Assembly: GCA_016281165.1 (NCBI GenBank)
Contig: JAEEIC010000234.1
Coordinates: 1 to 5,371 of the forward strand
From: Bacillota bacterium
GTDB lineage: Bacteria > Bacillota > Clostridia > Peptostreptococcales > Anaerovoracaceae
DNA: 5,371 bases
Direction of reading: 5' to 3'
Numbering within the stretch: the first letter of the stretch is position 1; each line of letters begins with the position of its first letter. Shown here in pieces: positions 1-5,371 of this stretch. The notes below the pieces were generated by a model. It was not told the origin of the DNA, did not search any database, and worked only from the letters and a program-made list of their open reading frames with translations. Made by a program: the position numbers and the translations under genes.

Positions 1-1062
1 TCCCTGCTCAGCCGACACGTCGCCCACGTTGACAGAGACATACGCCACGGTGTCGCCCGAGCTAAAGGCCTCGCCCAGCACCGCTCCGACGCAGTCCGCG
101 GCCTCGAAGTCCTTCTTGCCCATGCCGTAGCCGGTGGCCTGCACCTTTATCATAGGCATGGGGCCGAACTCACAGGCAAAGTGCTTGAGCAGCGCGGCGC
201 CGGTCGGGGTGCAGAGCTCGCCCCTGATCTCTCCCCCGTAGATGGGGACGTCCTTGAGAATGTAGGCGGTGGCGGGAGCCGGTACCGGCAGCACGCCGTG
301 GGCGCAGCGGACCTTGCCGCTCCCCACGTGGACGGGCGAAACGACGACCTTGTCGGGCGCGAGCCTGTCCATCAGCAGGCAGACGGCGGTGATGTCGGCG
401 ACGGCGTCCATGGTGCCGACCTCGTGGAAGTGGATCTGGGTCACGGGGACGCCGTGGGCGTGGCTCTCGGCCTCGGCGATGAGGCCGTAGACCGCCATCA
501 CGTCGTCCTTCACCTTTTCGGGTATGTTCAGGTGGCCCCTTACGATATGCTCGATATCGGCAAGGCCGCTGTGATGGTGATGGCCGTGCTCGTGGGAATG
601 ACCGTGCTCATGGCCATGATCATGGTCGTGATGATGCTCGTGTTCATGCTCAAGATCGTGATCATGGTGGTGCTCATGCTCGTGGAGCTCGTCGTGGGTA
701 TGCGCCTCGCAGGCTTCGTCATGATGATGGTGGTGATGGCCGTCCTCTTCATCATGATCATGGTGGTGCTCATGCTCATGGTCGTGGTGCTCATCTTCAT
801 GGTCATGATGATGCTCGTGCTCGTGGTCATGATGATGGTGATGGTCGAAGCTCTCTTCCTCCTCGCCGTCCACCGTCACCTTCATGTGCGTGCCGGTGAT
901 GCCGCACTTGACCGAAGGCTCGGCCTCAAAGACCACGCCGGGTATGCCGAGAGCGTTGAGTTCCTTCATGAAGCCTTCGCGGTCGGGCAGAAGCTCCAGC
1001 AGCGCCGCGCTCAGCATGTCTCCCGCGGCTCCCATGCCGCAGTCCAGGTAAAGGGTCTTCAT
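1..1062 (-). CDS. larC: LarC, nickel-pincer cofactor biosynthesis nickel insertase (3' end beyond window)
   Basis: LarC is known as a CTP-dependent cyclometallase that inserts Ni into the bis-thiocarboxylate pyridinium nucleotide made by LarB and LarE, giving the nickel-pincer cofactor; it is cytoplasmic. The visible 354 residues carry the family landmarks: an N-terminal YLDCGMGAAGDM (5-16), IHFHEVGTMDAVADI (210-224), CAHGVLPVPAPAT (253-265), GELCTPTGAAL (281-291) and GYGMGKKDF (311-319). Residues 74-164 are a huge His-rich insert. The frame is open to position 1, so the C-terminal, nucleotide-binding part is missing. In Lactiplantibacillus plantarum larC is split and joined by programmed frameshifting; no break is seen here in the covered part. 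The start is the ATG immediately after the larB TAG, with AAGGAGG 5 nt upstream. Near the edge, residues 345-351 read NVGDVSA where relatives usually have N-[IV]-D-D-M. Identification is firm. Confidence 0.96.
   Translation of the reverse strand, partial: MKTLYLDCGMGAAGDMLSAALLELLPDREGFMKELNALGIPGVVFEAEPSVKCGITGTHMKVTVDGEEEESFDHHHHHDHEHEHHHDHEDEHHDHEHEHHHDHDEEDGHHHHHHDEACEAHTHDELHEHEHHHDHDLEHEHEHHHDHDHGHEHGHSHEHGHHHHSGLADIEHIVRGHLNIPEKVKDDVMAVYGLIAEAESHAHGVPVTQIHFHEVGTMDAVADITAVCLLMDRLAPDKVVVSPVHVGSGKVRCAHGVLPVPAPATAYILKDVPIYGGEIRGELCTPTGAALLKHFACEFGPMPMIKVQATGYGMGKKDFEAADCVGAVLGEAFSSGDTVAYVSVNVGDVSAEQG
571..843 (-). repeat. His-rich low-complexity insert in LarC with four copies of a 10-residue unit
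   Basis: This segment encodes LarC residues 74-164, of which I count 49 as histidine, the rest mostly Asp and Glu with one Cys (118). A ten-residue unit HEHEHHHDH(D/E) occurs four times, at residues 80-89, 95-104, 127-136 and 139-148 (DNA 796-825, 751-780, 655-684 and 619-648). The copies mix CAC and CAT codons, so the protein pattern is better kept than the DNA. Even so, one 23-nt stretch is identical at 659-681 and 755-777. By analogy with His-rich UreE, HypB and CooJ, the likely role is nickel binding, storage or buffering close to the insertase site; that role is inference. Confidence 0.95.
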
Positions 1063-1824
1063 CTATGCCTCCTTCTTCACGTTCATGTGATTTATCATTC
1101 CGGCCAGGTAACCGGCGCCGAAACCGTTGTCAATGTTGACCACCGAGACCCCGCTGGCGCAGGAATTGAGCATCGAGAGCAGGGCCGAGAGGCCTCCGAA
1201 CGAAGCCCCGTAGCCCACGCTGGTGGGGACGGCGATGACCGGGCAGTCGGCAAGGCCGCCTATCACGCTGGCGAGAGCGCCTTCCATGCCGGCGATGGCG
1301 ACGATGACGCCGGCGCTCATTATGTCGTCCAGATGGGCGAGTGTCCTGTGCAGGCCCGCGACACCCACATCGTAAAGCCTCACGACCTCATTCCCCAGGA
1401 CCTCGGCGGTCACGGCGGCCTCTTCGGCCACCGGTATATCGCTGGTACCCCCCGTCGCGATCACGATCTTCCCTATGCCGTCGGCCTCGGGGATGGGGCC
1501 GATCACGCCGCAGCGTCCATCCTTAAAATATCTCAGGGGATGGACCGCCTCGACTTCAGCCGCGGCTTCAGGCGAAAGGCGGGTGATCAGTATGGTCTCC
1601 TGACCATTCTTTTTCATAGCGTCCGCGATGCCGATGATCTGGCCGGGAGTCTTGCCGGCCCCGTATATGACCTCGGCGACCCCCTGGCGCAGCTTTCTGT
1701 GCAGGTCGACCTTGGCGTAGCCTATATCCTCGAAAGGCTTGAGCTTGAGCTTTAATAGCGCTTCGTCGACCGTAGTCTCACCTGTCTTCACGCCCTCGAG
1801 CAAGGCCCTTATATCCTCGTTCAT
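1063..1824 (-). CDS. larB: LarB, pyridinium-3,5-biscarboxylic acid mononucleotide synthase
   Basis: LarB starts NPN synthesis: it carboxylates C5 of the pyridinium ring of nicotinic acid adenine dinucleotide and cleaves the phosphoanhydride, releasing AMP. The 253-residue protein has a helical N-terminal part (about 1-100) and a C-terminal PurE/AIR-carboxylase-like domain (about 115-250). Family motifs are ATGGTSDIPVAEEA (123-136), YDVGVAGLHR (151-160), AGMEGALASVIGGL (178-191), VPTSVGYGASFGGL (199-212) and NIDNGFGAGYLA (230-241). Cys222, just before the last motif, sits where I recall the cysteine that forms an adduct with the pyridine ring in L. plantarum LarB. Length is normal for the family. 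The start ATG overlaps the larE TGA by 4 bp (ATGA), with GGAGG 7 nt upstream, so translation is probably coupled to larE. The product should be handed to LarE. Confidence 0.97.
   Translation of the reverse strand: MNEDIRALLEGVKTGETTVDEALLKLKLKPFEDIGYAKVDLHRKLRQGVAEVIYGAGKTPGQIIGIADAMKKNGQETILITRLSPEAAAEVEAVHPLRYFKDGRCGVIGPIPEADGIGKIVIATGGTSDIPVAEEAAVTAEVLGNEVVRLYDVGVAGLHRTLAHLDDIMSAGVIVAIAGMEGALASVIGGLADCPVIAVPTSVGYGASFGGLSALLSMLNSCASGVSVVNIDNGFGAGYLAGMINHMNVKKEA
1068..1074 (-). promoter_or_regulatory. Ribosome binding site of larC
   Basis: AAGGAGG on the minus strand, 5 nt before the larC ATG. It lies inside the last codons of larB (Lys-Lys-Glu-Ala). Because the larB stop directly abuts the larC start, ribosomes finishing larB can probably restart on larC. 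Confidence 0.8.
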
Positions 1825-2567
1825 CTCCTCACCTCCAGATCCAAAGAAACGGTATCGTAGTATTTTTTGAGCTTTTCCAAAATGACGCCCCTGCGTTCCA
1901 AAAGCAGCGGCAGCTGCTCCTCTCTCATCTGCAGCAGGGCTCCCTTTCCGCGGGTCCTGACCCTGAAGTCGGTGAAGCCCAGCGAGAAGAGATAGTCCTC
2001 GGCCTCTTCGGTCGCGGCGAGCATCTCCTGCGTGATGGCCTCGCCGGCCGGTATCCTCGTGGCGAGGCAGGCGTAAGCCGGTTTATCCCAGGTGAAGAGA
2101 CCGGCTTCCTTTGAGAGGCGCCTGATCTCGCTCTTGGTCAGACCGCAGTCCCTTAAAGGCGAAAGGACCGAAAGTTCCTTAAGAGCCTTCATCCCCGGAC
2201 GGTCGCCGGCGTCGTCGGAGGCGTTGGTCCCATCCATGATCACGGTGAAGCCGTCCGCGAGCGCGGCGCGGCTTACAGCCGCGAAGATGGCCTTCTTGCA
2301 CCAGTAGCAGCGGTCCTTCGGGTTCTCCGCGACCTTAGGTACCGAGAGCACGTCGAGCTCTATGACCTGCATCTCGGCCTTAAGCTCTTTGGCCAGGCGC
2401 AGGGCGTCATCGCGCTCGAACCGGGGCTGGAACTGCGAAGCTGCGTAATAGGCCTTGAAGCGGCGGGCATGCTTCGACGCCGCCCACAGCAGGTATGAAG
2501 AATCCACGCCGCCGGAAAAGGCGATGGCGGCTTCGGGATGAAGTTCGAAATACTCTTTTATATCCAT
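1821..2567 (-). CDS. larE: LarE, ATP-dependent sacrificial sulfur transferase
   Basis: LarE adenylates the carboxylates of the LarB product and donates sulfur to each, giving pyridinium-3,5-bisthiocarboxylic acid mononucleotide. In the L. plantarum enzyme the sulfur comes from its own cysteine (Cys176), which becomes dehydroalanine. The 248-residue protein has the PP-loop ATP-pyrophosphatase motif SGGVDSS (18-24), the RCYWCKK pair (Cys87, Cys90), MDGTNASDDAGDRPG (111-125) and KPAYACLATRIPAGEAIT (162-179). Cys167 in the last motif is the likely sulfur donor. The only other cysteine is Cys141, so I see no obvious extra cysteine cluster in the C-terminal half like that of Fe-S-type LarE proteins, though I cannot align them here. 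The ATG is preceded by AAAGGA 9 nt upstream and by a 105-nt spacer after cbiO; its end overlaps larB by 4 bp. Confidence 0.96.
   Translation of the reverse strand: MDIKEYFELHPEAAIAFSGGVDSSYLLWAASKHARRFKAYYAASQFQPRFERDDALRLAKELKAEMQVIELDVLSVPKVAENPKDRCYWCKKAIFAAVSRAALADGFTVIMDGTNASDDAGDRPGMKALKELSVLSPLRDCGLTKSEIRRLSKEAGLFTWDKPAYACLATRIPAGEAITQEMLAATEEAEDYLFSLGFTDFRVRTRGKGALLQMREEQLPLLLERRGVILEKLKKYYDTVSLDLEVRR
1832..1836 (-). promoter_or_regulatory. Ribosome binding site of larB
   Basis: GGAGG on the minus strand, 7 nt upstream of the larB ATG and within the last codons of larE. A second AGGAG follows closer to the start. It confirms the start that gives the 4-bp overlap with larE. Confidence 0.8.
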
Positions 2568-2576
2568 GTCCGTATA

Positions 2577-2582
2577 TCCTTT
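2577..2582 (-). promoter_or_regulatory. Ribosome binding site of larE
   Basis: AAAGGA on the minus strand, 9 nt before the larE ATG. It is weaker than the sites of larB and larC. It lies at the end of the cbiO-larE spacer, downstream of the stem-loops described there. Confidence 0.6.
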
Positions 2583-2593
2583 CAGGTCTTTAC

Positions 2594-2663
2594 AGCCTAA
2601 ACACTGAAGAGGCTTAAACGCCGGCCCGCAGCATGCGGGGCGGTCCCGGTCATGACGCCGGCG
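2594..2663 (-). other. Stem-loop region in the cbiO-larE spacer
   Basis: The 105-nt spacer (2568-2672) separates the transporter genes from the lar genes. On the minus strand CCCGCA-TGC-TGCGGG forms a perfect 6-bp stem with a 3-nt loop (2625-2639). An outer CGCCGG/CCGGCG pair (2658-2663 with 2619-2624) can stack directly on one side of it, leaving an 18-nt bulge on the other. A weaker AGCCT/AGGCT hairpin with an 11-nt loop follows (2594-2614), just before the larE ribosome binding site. Only a TTT follows the main stem, so it is not a canonical intrinsic terminator. A partial terminator, RNA-processing site or translation modulator is possible. No convincing -35/-10 promoter was seen. Confidence 0.45.
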
Positions 2664-2672
2664 GGTCTTTCG

Positions 2673-3392
2673 TTATCTTCTCTGCAGACCCAGGGGAAGC
2701 TCCATGCGGTTGGCTTCCAGCAGGGCCTTGTCTCTCAGCACTGTGTCGGCCGGGCCGTCAGCCGCTATCCTCCCGCCCGAGAGCAGTATGACGCGGTCAG
2801 CGCAGTCCCATATCATGTCGAGGTCGTGGGAGGCGATGATCTTCGCCCCGGGAAGAGCCCTGACAGTATTTATTATAAGTCTTCGGTTGGCCGGGTCAAG
2901 CGCCGAGGTCGGCTCGTCCATCAGCAGGTATACGGGATCCATGGCGAGGACCGCGGCGATGGCCGCCATGCGCTTCTCGCCCCCCGAGAGCTTGTGGTTG
3001 TACGCATGCTTGAGATGGGTGATGCCGAGGCTCCCCAGCACCTCGTCCGCCCTCTTCTCCGCCTCTTCGCGGGTAAGCCCGTAGTTCACGGGCCCGAAGA
3101 TCACGTCCTCGAAGACTGTGGGCATGAACATCTGGTCGTCGGAATCCTGCATGACGAGGCCCAGCTTTCTTCGTATCTCCCTCAGGTTTTCCTTAGACAT
3201 CTGAAGGCCGTCGACCGTGACGCTCCCTTCGGCGGGAAGGAGGCCCAGCATGATCTTCATCAGGGTCGATTTCCCCGCCCCGTTGGCGCCGATGAGGCCG
3301 ACCGCCTCGCCCTCTTTGATCTCAAAACTGATATCTGAGAGCACCGGGCGGCCCTTCTCGTATGAAAAAGAGACATTCTCAAAGCGTATCAT
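2673..3392 (-). CDS. cbiO: CbiO/NikO-type ATPase subunit of the ECF nickel/cobalt transporter
   Basis: This cytoplasmic ATPase drives the ECF importer; being the only ATPase here, it probably works as a homodimer. All ABC motifs are intact in 239 residues: Walker A GANGAGKST (35-43), Q-loop Gln82 in VMQDSDDQMF, signature LSGGE (135-139), Walker B YLLMDEP (155-161), D-loop SALD (163-166) and switch His189. DDQMF after the Q-loop is typical of ECF ATPases. A longer in-frame start at 3449 exists, but I chose the ATG at 3392. It overlaps the cbiQ TGA as ATGA, has GGAGG 9 nt upstream, and gives the standard MIRFENVSFSY beginning. The upstream extension (LHLFKDSERGRYGRR) only reads cbiQ DNA in another frame. 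The protein is at the short end for the family. Metal choice is set by CbiM, not here. Confidence 0.95.
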   Translation of the reverse strand: MIRFENVSFSYEKGRPVLSDISFEIKEGEAVGLIGANGAGKSTLMKIMLGLLPAEGSVTVDGLQMSKENLREIRRKLGLVMQDSDDQMFMPTVFEDVIFGPVNYGLTREEAEKRADEVLGSLGITHLKHAYNHKLSGGEKRMAAIAAVLAMDPVYLLMDEPTSALDPANRRLIINTVRALPGAKIIASHDLDMIWDCADRVILLSGGRIAADGPADTVLRDKALLEANRMELPLGLQRR

Positions 3393-4189
3393 ACGATGAG
3401 CCCTCCGACCATATCGCCCACGTTCACTGTCCTTAAAAAGATGAAGCAAAGAAGACAGACGAGGACGAAGACGGCGTCCCCCGCCCCCGCTTTTTTCATA
3501 TCCGCGTAGGGGAACTCTCCCCTAAAGCCCCTGAGCAGCATCGCGTCGTAGAGGTCCTGAGCCCTGTCCATGCTGCGCAGCAGCAGCTGGCCTAAAAACG
3601 AGCCCCAGGCCGAGATGTGTATGCCCTTCTGGCCCGGCGCCCTCAGCTTATACGCCGTGGTCATGACCGCGACCTCGTCCACCATCACCGAGACGTAGCG
3701 GAAGGTGAGGAGCAGGAGCCTGACGATGAGGTCGGGGACCCTGATCATTCGCAGGGCCCCGCATATGGAGTCTATGGGGGTCGTGGCCGCCAGGATGAAG
3801 GAAGCGCTGAGGCAGAAGACGCCCTTGAGCATCAGGGTGATCATGGAGACCGTCCCGTAAGAGACGTTCAGGCTCCCGAGGCTCAGCATGATCTGCCGGT
3901 TCAGCAGCGGATCGAAGAGCCCCACGGCGCAGACCATGACGAGCATGACGCGCAGCTTCCGTGCGCAGTCGAGGGGCGATATGCCGCTGAGCGAGAACAT
4001 GAAGGCCGGATAGAGTATCATGGGAAAGAGCGCGCCTATGCTGTACCTGCCGAAGGACAGGGTGAAAAGTATATATGCCACCGTGACCGCCAGCTTCGCC
4101 AGGGGATGCAGGGCGTGGACGGGCGAGCCCTGCCGGGCCAGCTCATCCATCTCGCGCAGTTCTCTCGCGGCTCTTTCGATATCTGCCAT
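3389..4189 (-). CDS. cbiQ: CbiQ/NikQ-type transmembrane coupling (EcfT) subunit
   Basis: CbiQ is the membrane T-component that links ATP hydrolysis by CbiO to movement of the metal-binding CbiM. The 266-residue protein begins with a soluble N-terminal segment (1-28) ending in the usual VHALHPLAKL. Hydrophobic membrane segments follow at about 31-47, 50-67, 79-93, 113-135, 153-170 and 238-252. The cytoplasmic coupling helices lie at about 171-225. They carry the two Arg-containing coupling motifs, AYKLRAPG (179-186) and AMLLRGFRGE (216-225), the second matching the family pattern well. Length is normal. The start ATG has AGGAAAGG 8 nt upstream; both lie in the last unit of the 36-bp repeat array that separates this gene from cbiM. 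The end overlaps cbiO by 4 bp. Nickel rather than cobalt is inferred from the lar neighbours. Confidence 0.94.
   Translation of the reverse strand: MADIERAARELREMDELARQGSPVHALHPLAKLAVTVAYILFTLSFGRYSIGALFPMILYPAFMFSLSGISPLDCARKLRVMLVMVCAVGLFDPLLNRQIMLSLGSLNVSYGTVSMITLMLKGVFCLSASFILAATTPIDSICGALRMIRVPDLIVRLLLLTFRYVSVMVDEVAVMTTAYKLRAPGQKGIHISAWGSFLGQLLLRSMDRAQDLYDAMLLRGFRGEFPYADMKKAGAGDAVFVLVCLLCFIFLRTVNVGDMVGGLIV
3402..3406 (-). promoter_or_regulatory. Ribosome binding site of cbiO
   Basis: GGAGG on the minus strand, 9 nt before the ATG at 3392 and inside the 3' end of cbiQ. It decides the cbiO start in favour of the ATGA overlap over the longer frame beginning at 3449. Confidence 0.7.
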
Positions 4190-4382
4190 TTGCTCTGCCT
4201 TTCCTCGCGTTTTGATACCCGCCGTTTACTTGGCCTTGCCGCCCGTTCTGCTGCCCGCCATATACTTCGCTTTTACGTGCGTTTTATCAACGATCGTTTG
4301 GTTTGCGCTTATGCGCGGCTCGCAAGCAATCGTTTATATTGCTTCTTCGCGCGTTCTCGGATCCGCCGTCTACTTAGCTTTG
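4167..4382 (-). repeat. Degenerate tandem array of six 36-bp units across the cbiM-cbiQ junction
   Basis: On the minus strand the units are 4347-4382, 4311-4346, 4275-4310, 4239-4274, 4203-4238 and 4167-4202. By eye, unit 4203-4238 matches 4347-4382 and 4239-4274 at 26 of 36 positions each, 4167-4202 at 22 and 4275-4310 at 20. Unit 4311-4346 is the most diverged (about 17-20 of 36 against its neighbours). The loose pattern is AAGGCNAAGTAAACGGCGG, then about 8 variable bases, then AACGCGNG. No unit has an insertion or deletion, and 36 is a whole number of codons. The first unit holds the cbiM TAG at unit positions 11-13, and the last holds the cbiQ ATG at positions 14-16. There are no spacers between units. 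Function is unknown; duplication of the junction followed by decay, or a multi-site RNA or protein target, are options. Confidence 0.75.
4198..4205 (-). promoter_or_regulatory. Ribosome binding site of cbiQ
   Basis: AGGAAAGG on the minus strand, 8 nt before the cbiQ ATG. It straddles the border between the last two units of the 36-bp repeat array, so the array and the translation start of cbiQ are physically merged. Confidence 0.65.
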
Positions 4383-5371
4383 CTTCTCTTTCTGAAGAAG
4401 CCGCCTGCCATGCAGACGCCGGCCGCGATGAGGGCGACGAGGGCCGAGCCCACGAGGCCCGAGACCGTGGTCCCCGCGGCGCTGTCGCTGTCCGCGAAGG
4501 CGTAGTCGGGCAAGAAGGCGGTCTTTTCCTGGATCGAGGCCGCGGTTTCGGCCGCTCCGCTCTCCACGCCGAAGTTATCCTCGTCGAGGCCCATATTCTC
4601 GGCATAGCCTTCCTCGGCGTTGCCGAAGAGGGCCCACTCGAGGCCGTCGGGATTGCCGCTGGCGAAGAGGGAGAGCCCGCCGCCGACGAGGGCGACGACT
4701 ACGGCCAGTATCACCAGAGTGGTCTTGAAGGAGCGCTTTCCTCCCTCAGCGGAGCTGCCCGAGACCTCCTGGATCAGCTCGGGGCGCGACTCATAGACGA
4801 AGAGCAGCACGGCCGAGGTGATGAGGCCCTCGACCAGGCCGATGGCCAGGTGGATGGGAAGCATGAGGCCGCAGAAGGCGGCGAAGGGGAGCTCGGTGAT
4901 GCCGGAAAGGCTGGTCTCGAGGACCACCGAGAAGGCCCCCAGCTGCAGAGTGACTACGCAGCCGATGACCGAGGCGGTGATGATCTTAAGACGGGTCTGA
5001 GCGTGGGCGTCTTTGCCCGCGAACCAGTTCCCCCGCATTATCGGCCGCCATATCAGGTAATAGCCGACGAAGCAGCCGTAGAAGGCCATGTTCCAGCAGT
5101 TGGCGCCCAAGGCGAGCAGCCCTCCGTCGGCAAAAAAGAGACATTGTATCGCCAGTATCACTATCATGGAGAGGAAGCCGGCCTGGGGCCCCAGCAGGGC
5201 CGAGAGCAGCATGCCTCCGCACATGTGGCCGGAGGATCCGGTCCCTGGAATGGTGTAGTTTATCATCTGGCCGGCGAAGACCAGGGCGGCGGTGACCGCC
5301 ATGACGGGGAGCTTGGCGCTGTCCTCGTCCTTCCTCAGTTTCTTTACGGAGATCCCGGCTGCCGCGCCGGA
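4370..5371 (-). CDS. cbiM: CbiM/NikM metal-binding subunit fused to a CbiN-like PDGLE domain (N-terminus beyond window)
   Basis: This is the substrate-specific membrane subunit of an ECF Ni/Co importer. The visible 333 residues start after the N-terminal Met-His metal site, which lies outside the window; the frame stays open to 5371, so the ATG at 5302 is internal. Family motifs are GSSGHMCGG (45-53), whose His49 matches the nickel-ligating His of NikM, FADGGLLALGAN (80-91) and HLAIGLVEGLIT (174-185). After a short linker come a membrane segment (about 216-237), PDGLEWAL (241-248), an acidic extracellular loop, LPDYAF (287-292) and a last membrane segment (about 301-326) ending in KRSKAK. That second part is the PDGLE/CbiN unit, so the separate cbiN is not missing but fused, as in the Lar(MN) nickel transporter of L. 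plantarum. Nickel is inferred from the adjoining lar genes; the motifs alone also allow cobalt. Confidence 0.93.
   Translation of the reverse strand, partial: SGAAAGISVKKLRKDEDSAKLPVMAVTAALVFAGQMINYTIPGTGSSGHMCGGMLLSALLGPQAGFLSMIVILAIQCLFFADGGLLALGANCWNMAFYGCFVGYYLIWRPIMRGNWFAGKDAHAQTRLKIITASVIGCVVTLQLGAFSVVLETSLSGITELPFAAFCGLMLPIHLAIGLVEGLITSAVLLFVYESRPELIQEVSGSSAEGGKRSFKTTLVILAVVVALVGGGLSLFASGNPDGLEWALFGNAEEGYAENMGLDEDNFGVESGAAETAASIQEKTAFLPDYAFADSDSAAGTTVSGLVGSALVALIAAGVCMAGGFFRKRSKAK

Noticed and set aside
540..830. 96-codon Thr/Met/Ser/Ile-rich frame on the minus strand
   Set aside because: A frame-shifted reading of the LarC His repeats, low in complexity only because the DNA repeats; larC continues through it in its own frame.
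181..1755. 524-codon open frame on the plus strand across larC and larB
   Set aside because: It is antisense to two firmly identified genes. Its Met/Val/Leu-rich middle is simply the complement of the His codons (CAT/CAC reads as ATG/GTG), and the rest resembles no family.
2619..2663. Intrinsic terminator after cbiO
   Set aside because: The stem is GC-rich but followed only by TTT before mixed sequence, so a classical terminator is not supported; it is listed as a stem-loop.
3393..3449. Longer N-terminus for CbiO starting at 3449
   Set aside because: The extra residues only read the end of cbiQ out of frame. The ATG at 3392 has a good ribosome binding site, an ATGA overlap and the normal family N-terminus.
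4190..4369. A missing or degraded separate cbiN between cbiM and cbiQ
   Set aside because: The PDGLE and LPDY motifs and two membrane segments at the C-terminus of the CbiM product show that the CbiN-like part is fused, and the spacer has in-frame stops.
4167..4382. CRISPR array, suggested by the 36-bp unit length
   Set aside because: Units abut with no unique spacers, are too diverged from each other, and overlap the ends of cbiM and cbiQ; no cas gene is present.
4020..4505. 161-codon plus-strand frame with a hydrophobic 12-residue repeat
   Set aside because: It is antisense to the start of cbiQ and the end of cbiM. Its periodic pattern follows directly from the 36-bp DNA repeats, and I saw no ribosome binding site or family resemblance.

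Overview
The window is one face of a compact, GC-rich bacterial operon. All recognisable genes lie on the minus strand, so transcription runs from high to low coordinates. In that order they are cbiM (with a CbiN/PDGLE-like tail; 5' end outside the window), cbiQ, cbiO, larE, larB and larC (3' end outside the window). LarB and LarC most resemble clostridial (Bacillota) versions as I remember them, and strong AGGAGG-type ribosome binding sites precede the genes. A high-GC member of Clostridia is my best guess, but the sequence does not prove it.

Region by region: 4370-5371 encodes the metal-binding membrane subunit of an energy-coupling-factor (ECF) transporter. 3389-4189 encodes its transmembrane coupling subunit and 2673-3392 its ATPase. 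A spacer of about 105 bp with a GC-rich stem-loop follows. Then come the three enzymes that make the nickel-pincer nucleotide (NPN) cofactor: LarE (sacrificial sulfur transferase), LarB (nicotinate adenine dinucleotide carboxylase/hydrolase) and LarC (CTP-dependent nickel insertase). Junctions are tight: 4-bp ATGA overlaps at cbiQ/cbiO and larE/larB, and TAG directly abutting ATG at larB/larC. This points to one translationally coupled transcript.

The genes tell one story. The ECF system imports Ni2+. LarB carboxylates the pyridinium ring of nicotinic acid adenine dinucleotide and releases AMP, and LarE converts the two carboxylates to thiocarboxylates. LarC then inserts nickel to give the cofactor used by lactate racemase (LarA) and its relatives. 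No LarA-type apoenzyme is in the window, so the client enzyme is unknown. The lar genes argue that the transporter, whose family handles Co2+ or Ni2+, is a nickel importer.

Three things stand out. LarC carries a very histidine-rich insert (49 His in 91 residues) built from a repeated ten-residue unit. The cbiM-cbiQ junction is a degenerate tandem array of 36-bp units that runs from the cbiM stop codon to the cbiQ start codon in unbroken codon phase. LarC also departs from the usual NIDDM-type motif at the edge of the window. There is no gene-free stretch longer than 300 bp, and no RNA gene, CRISPR array, insertion sequence or origin was seen.
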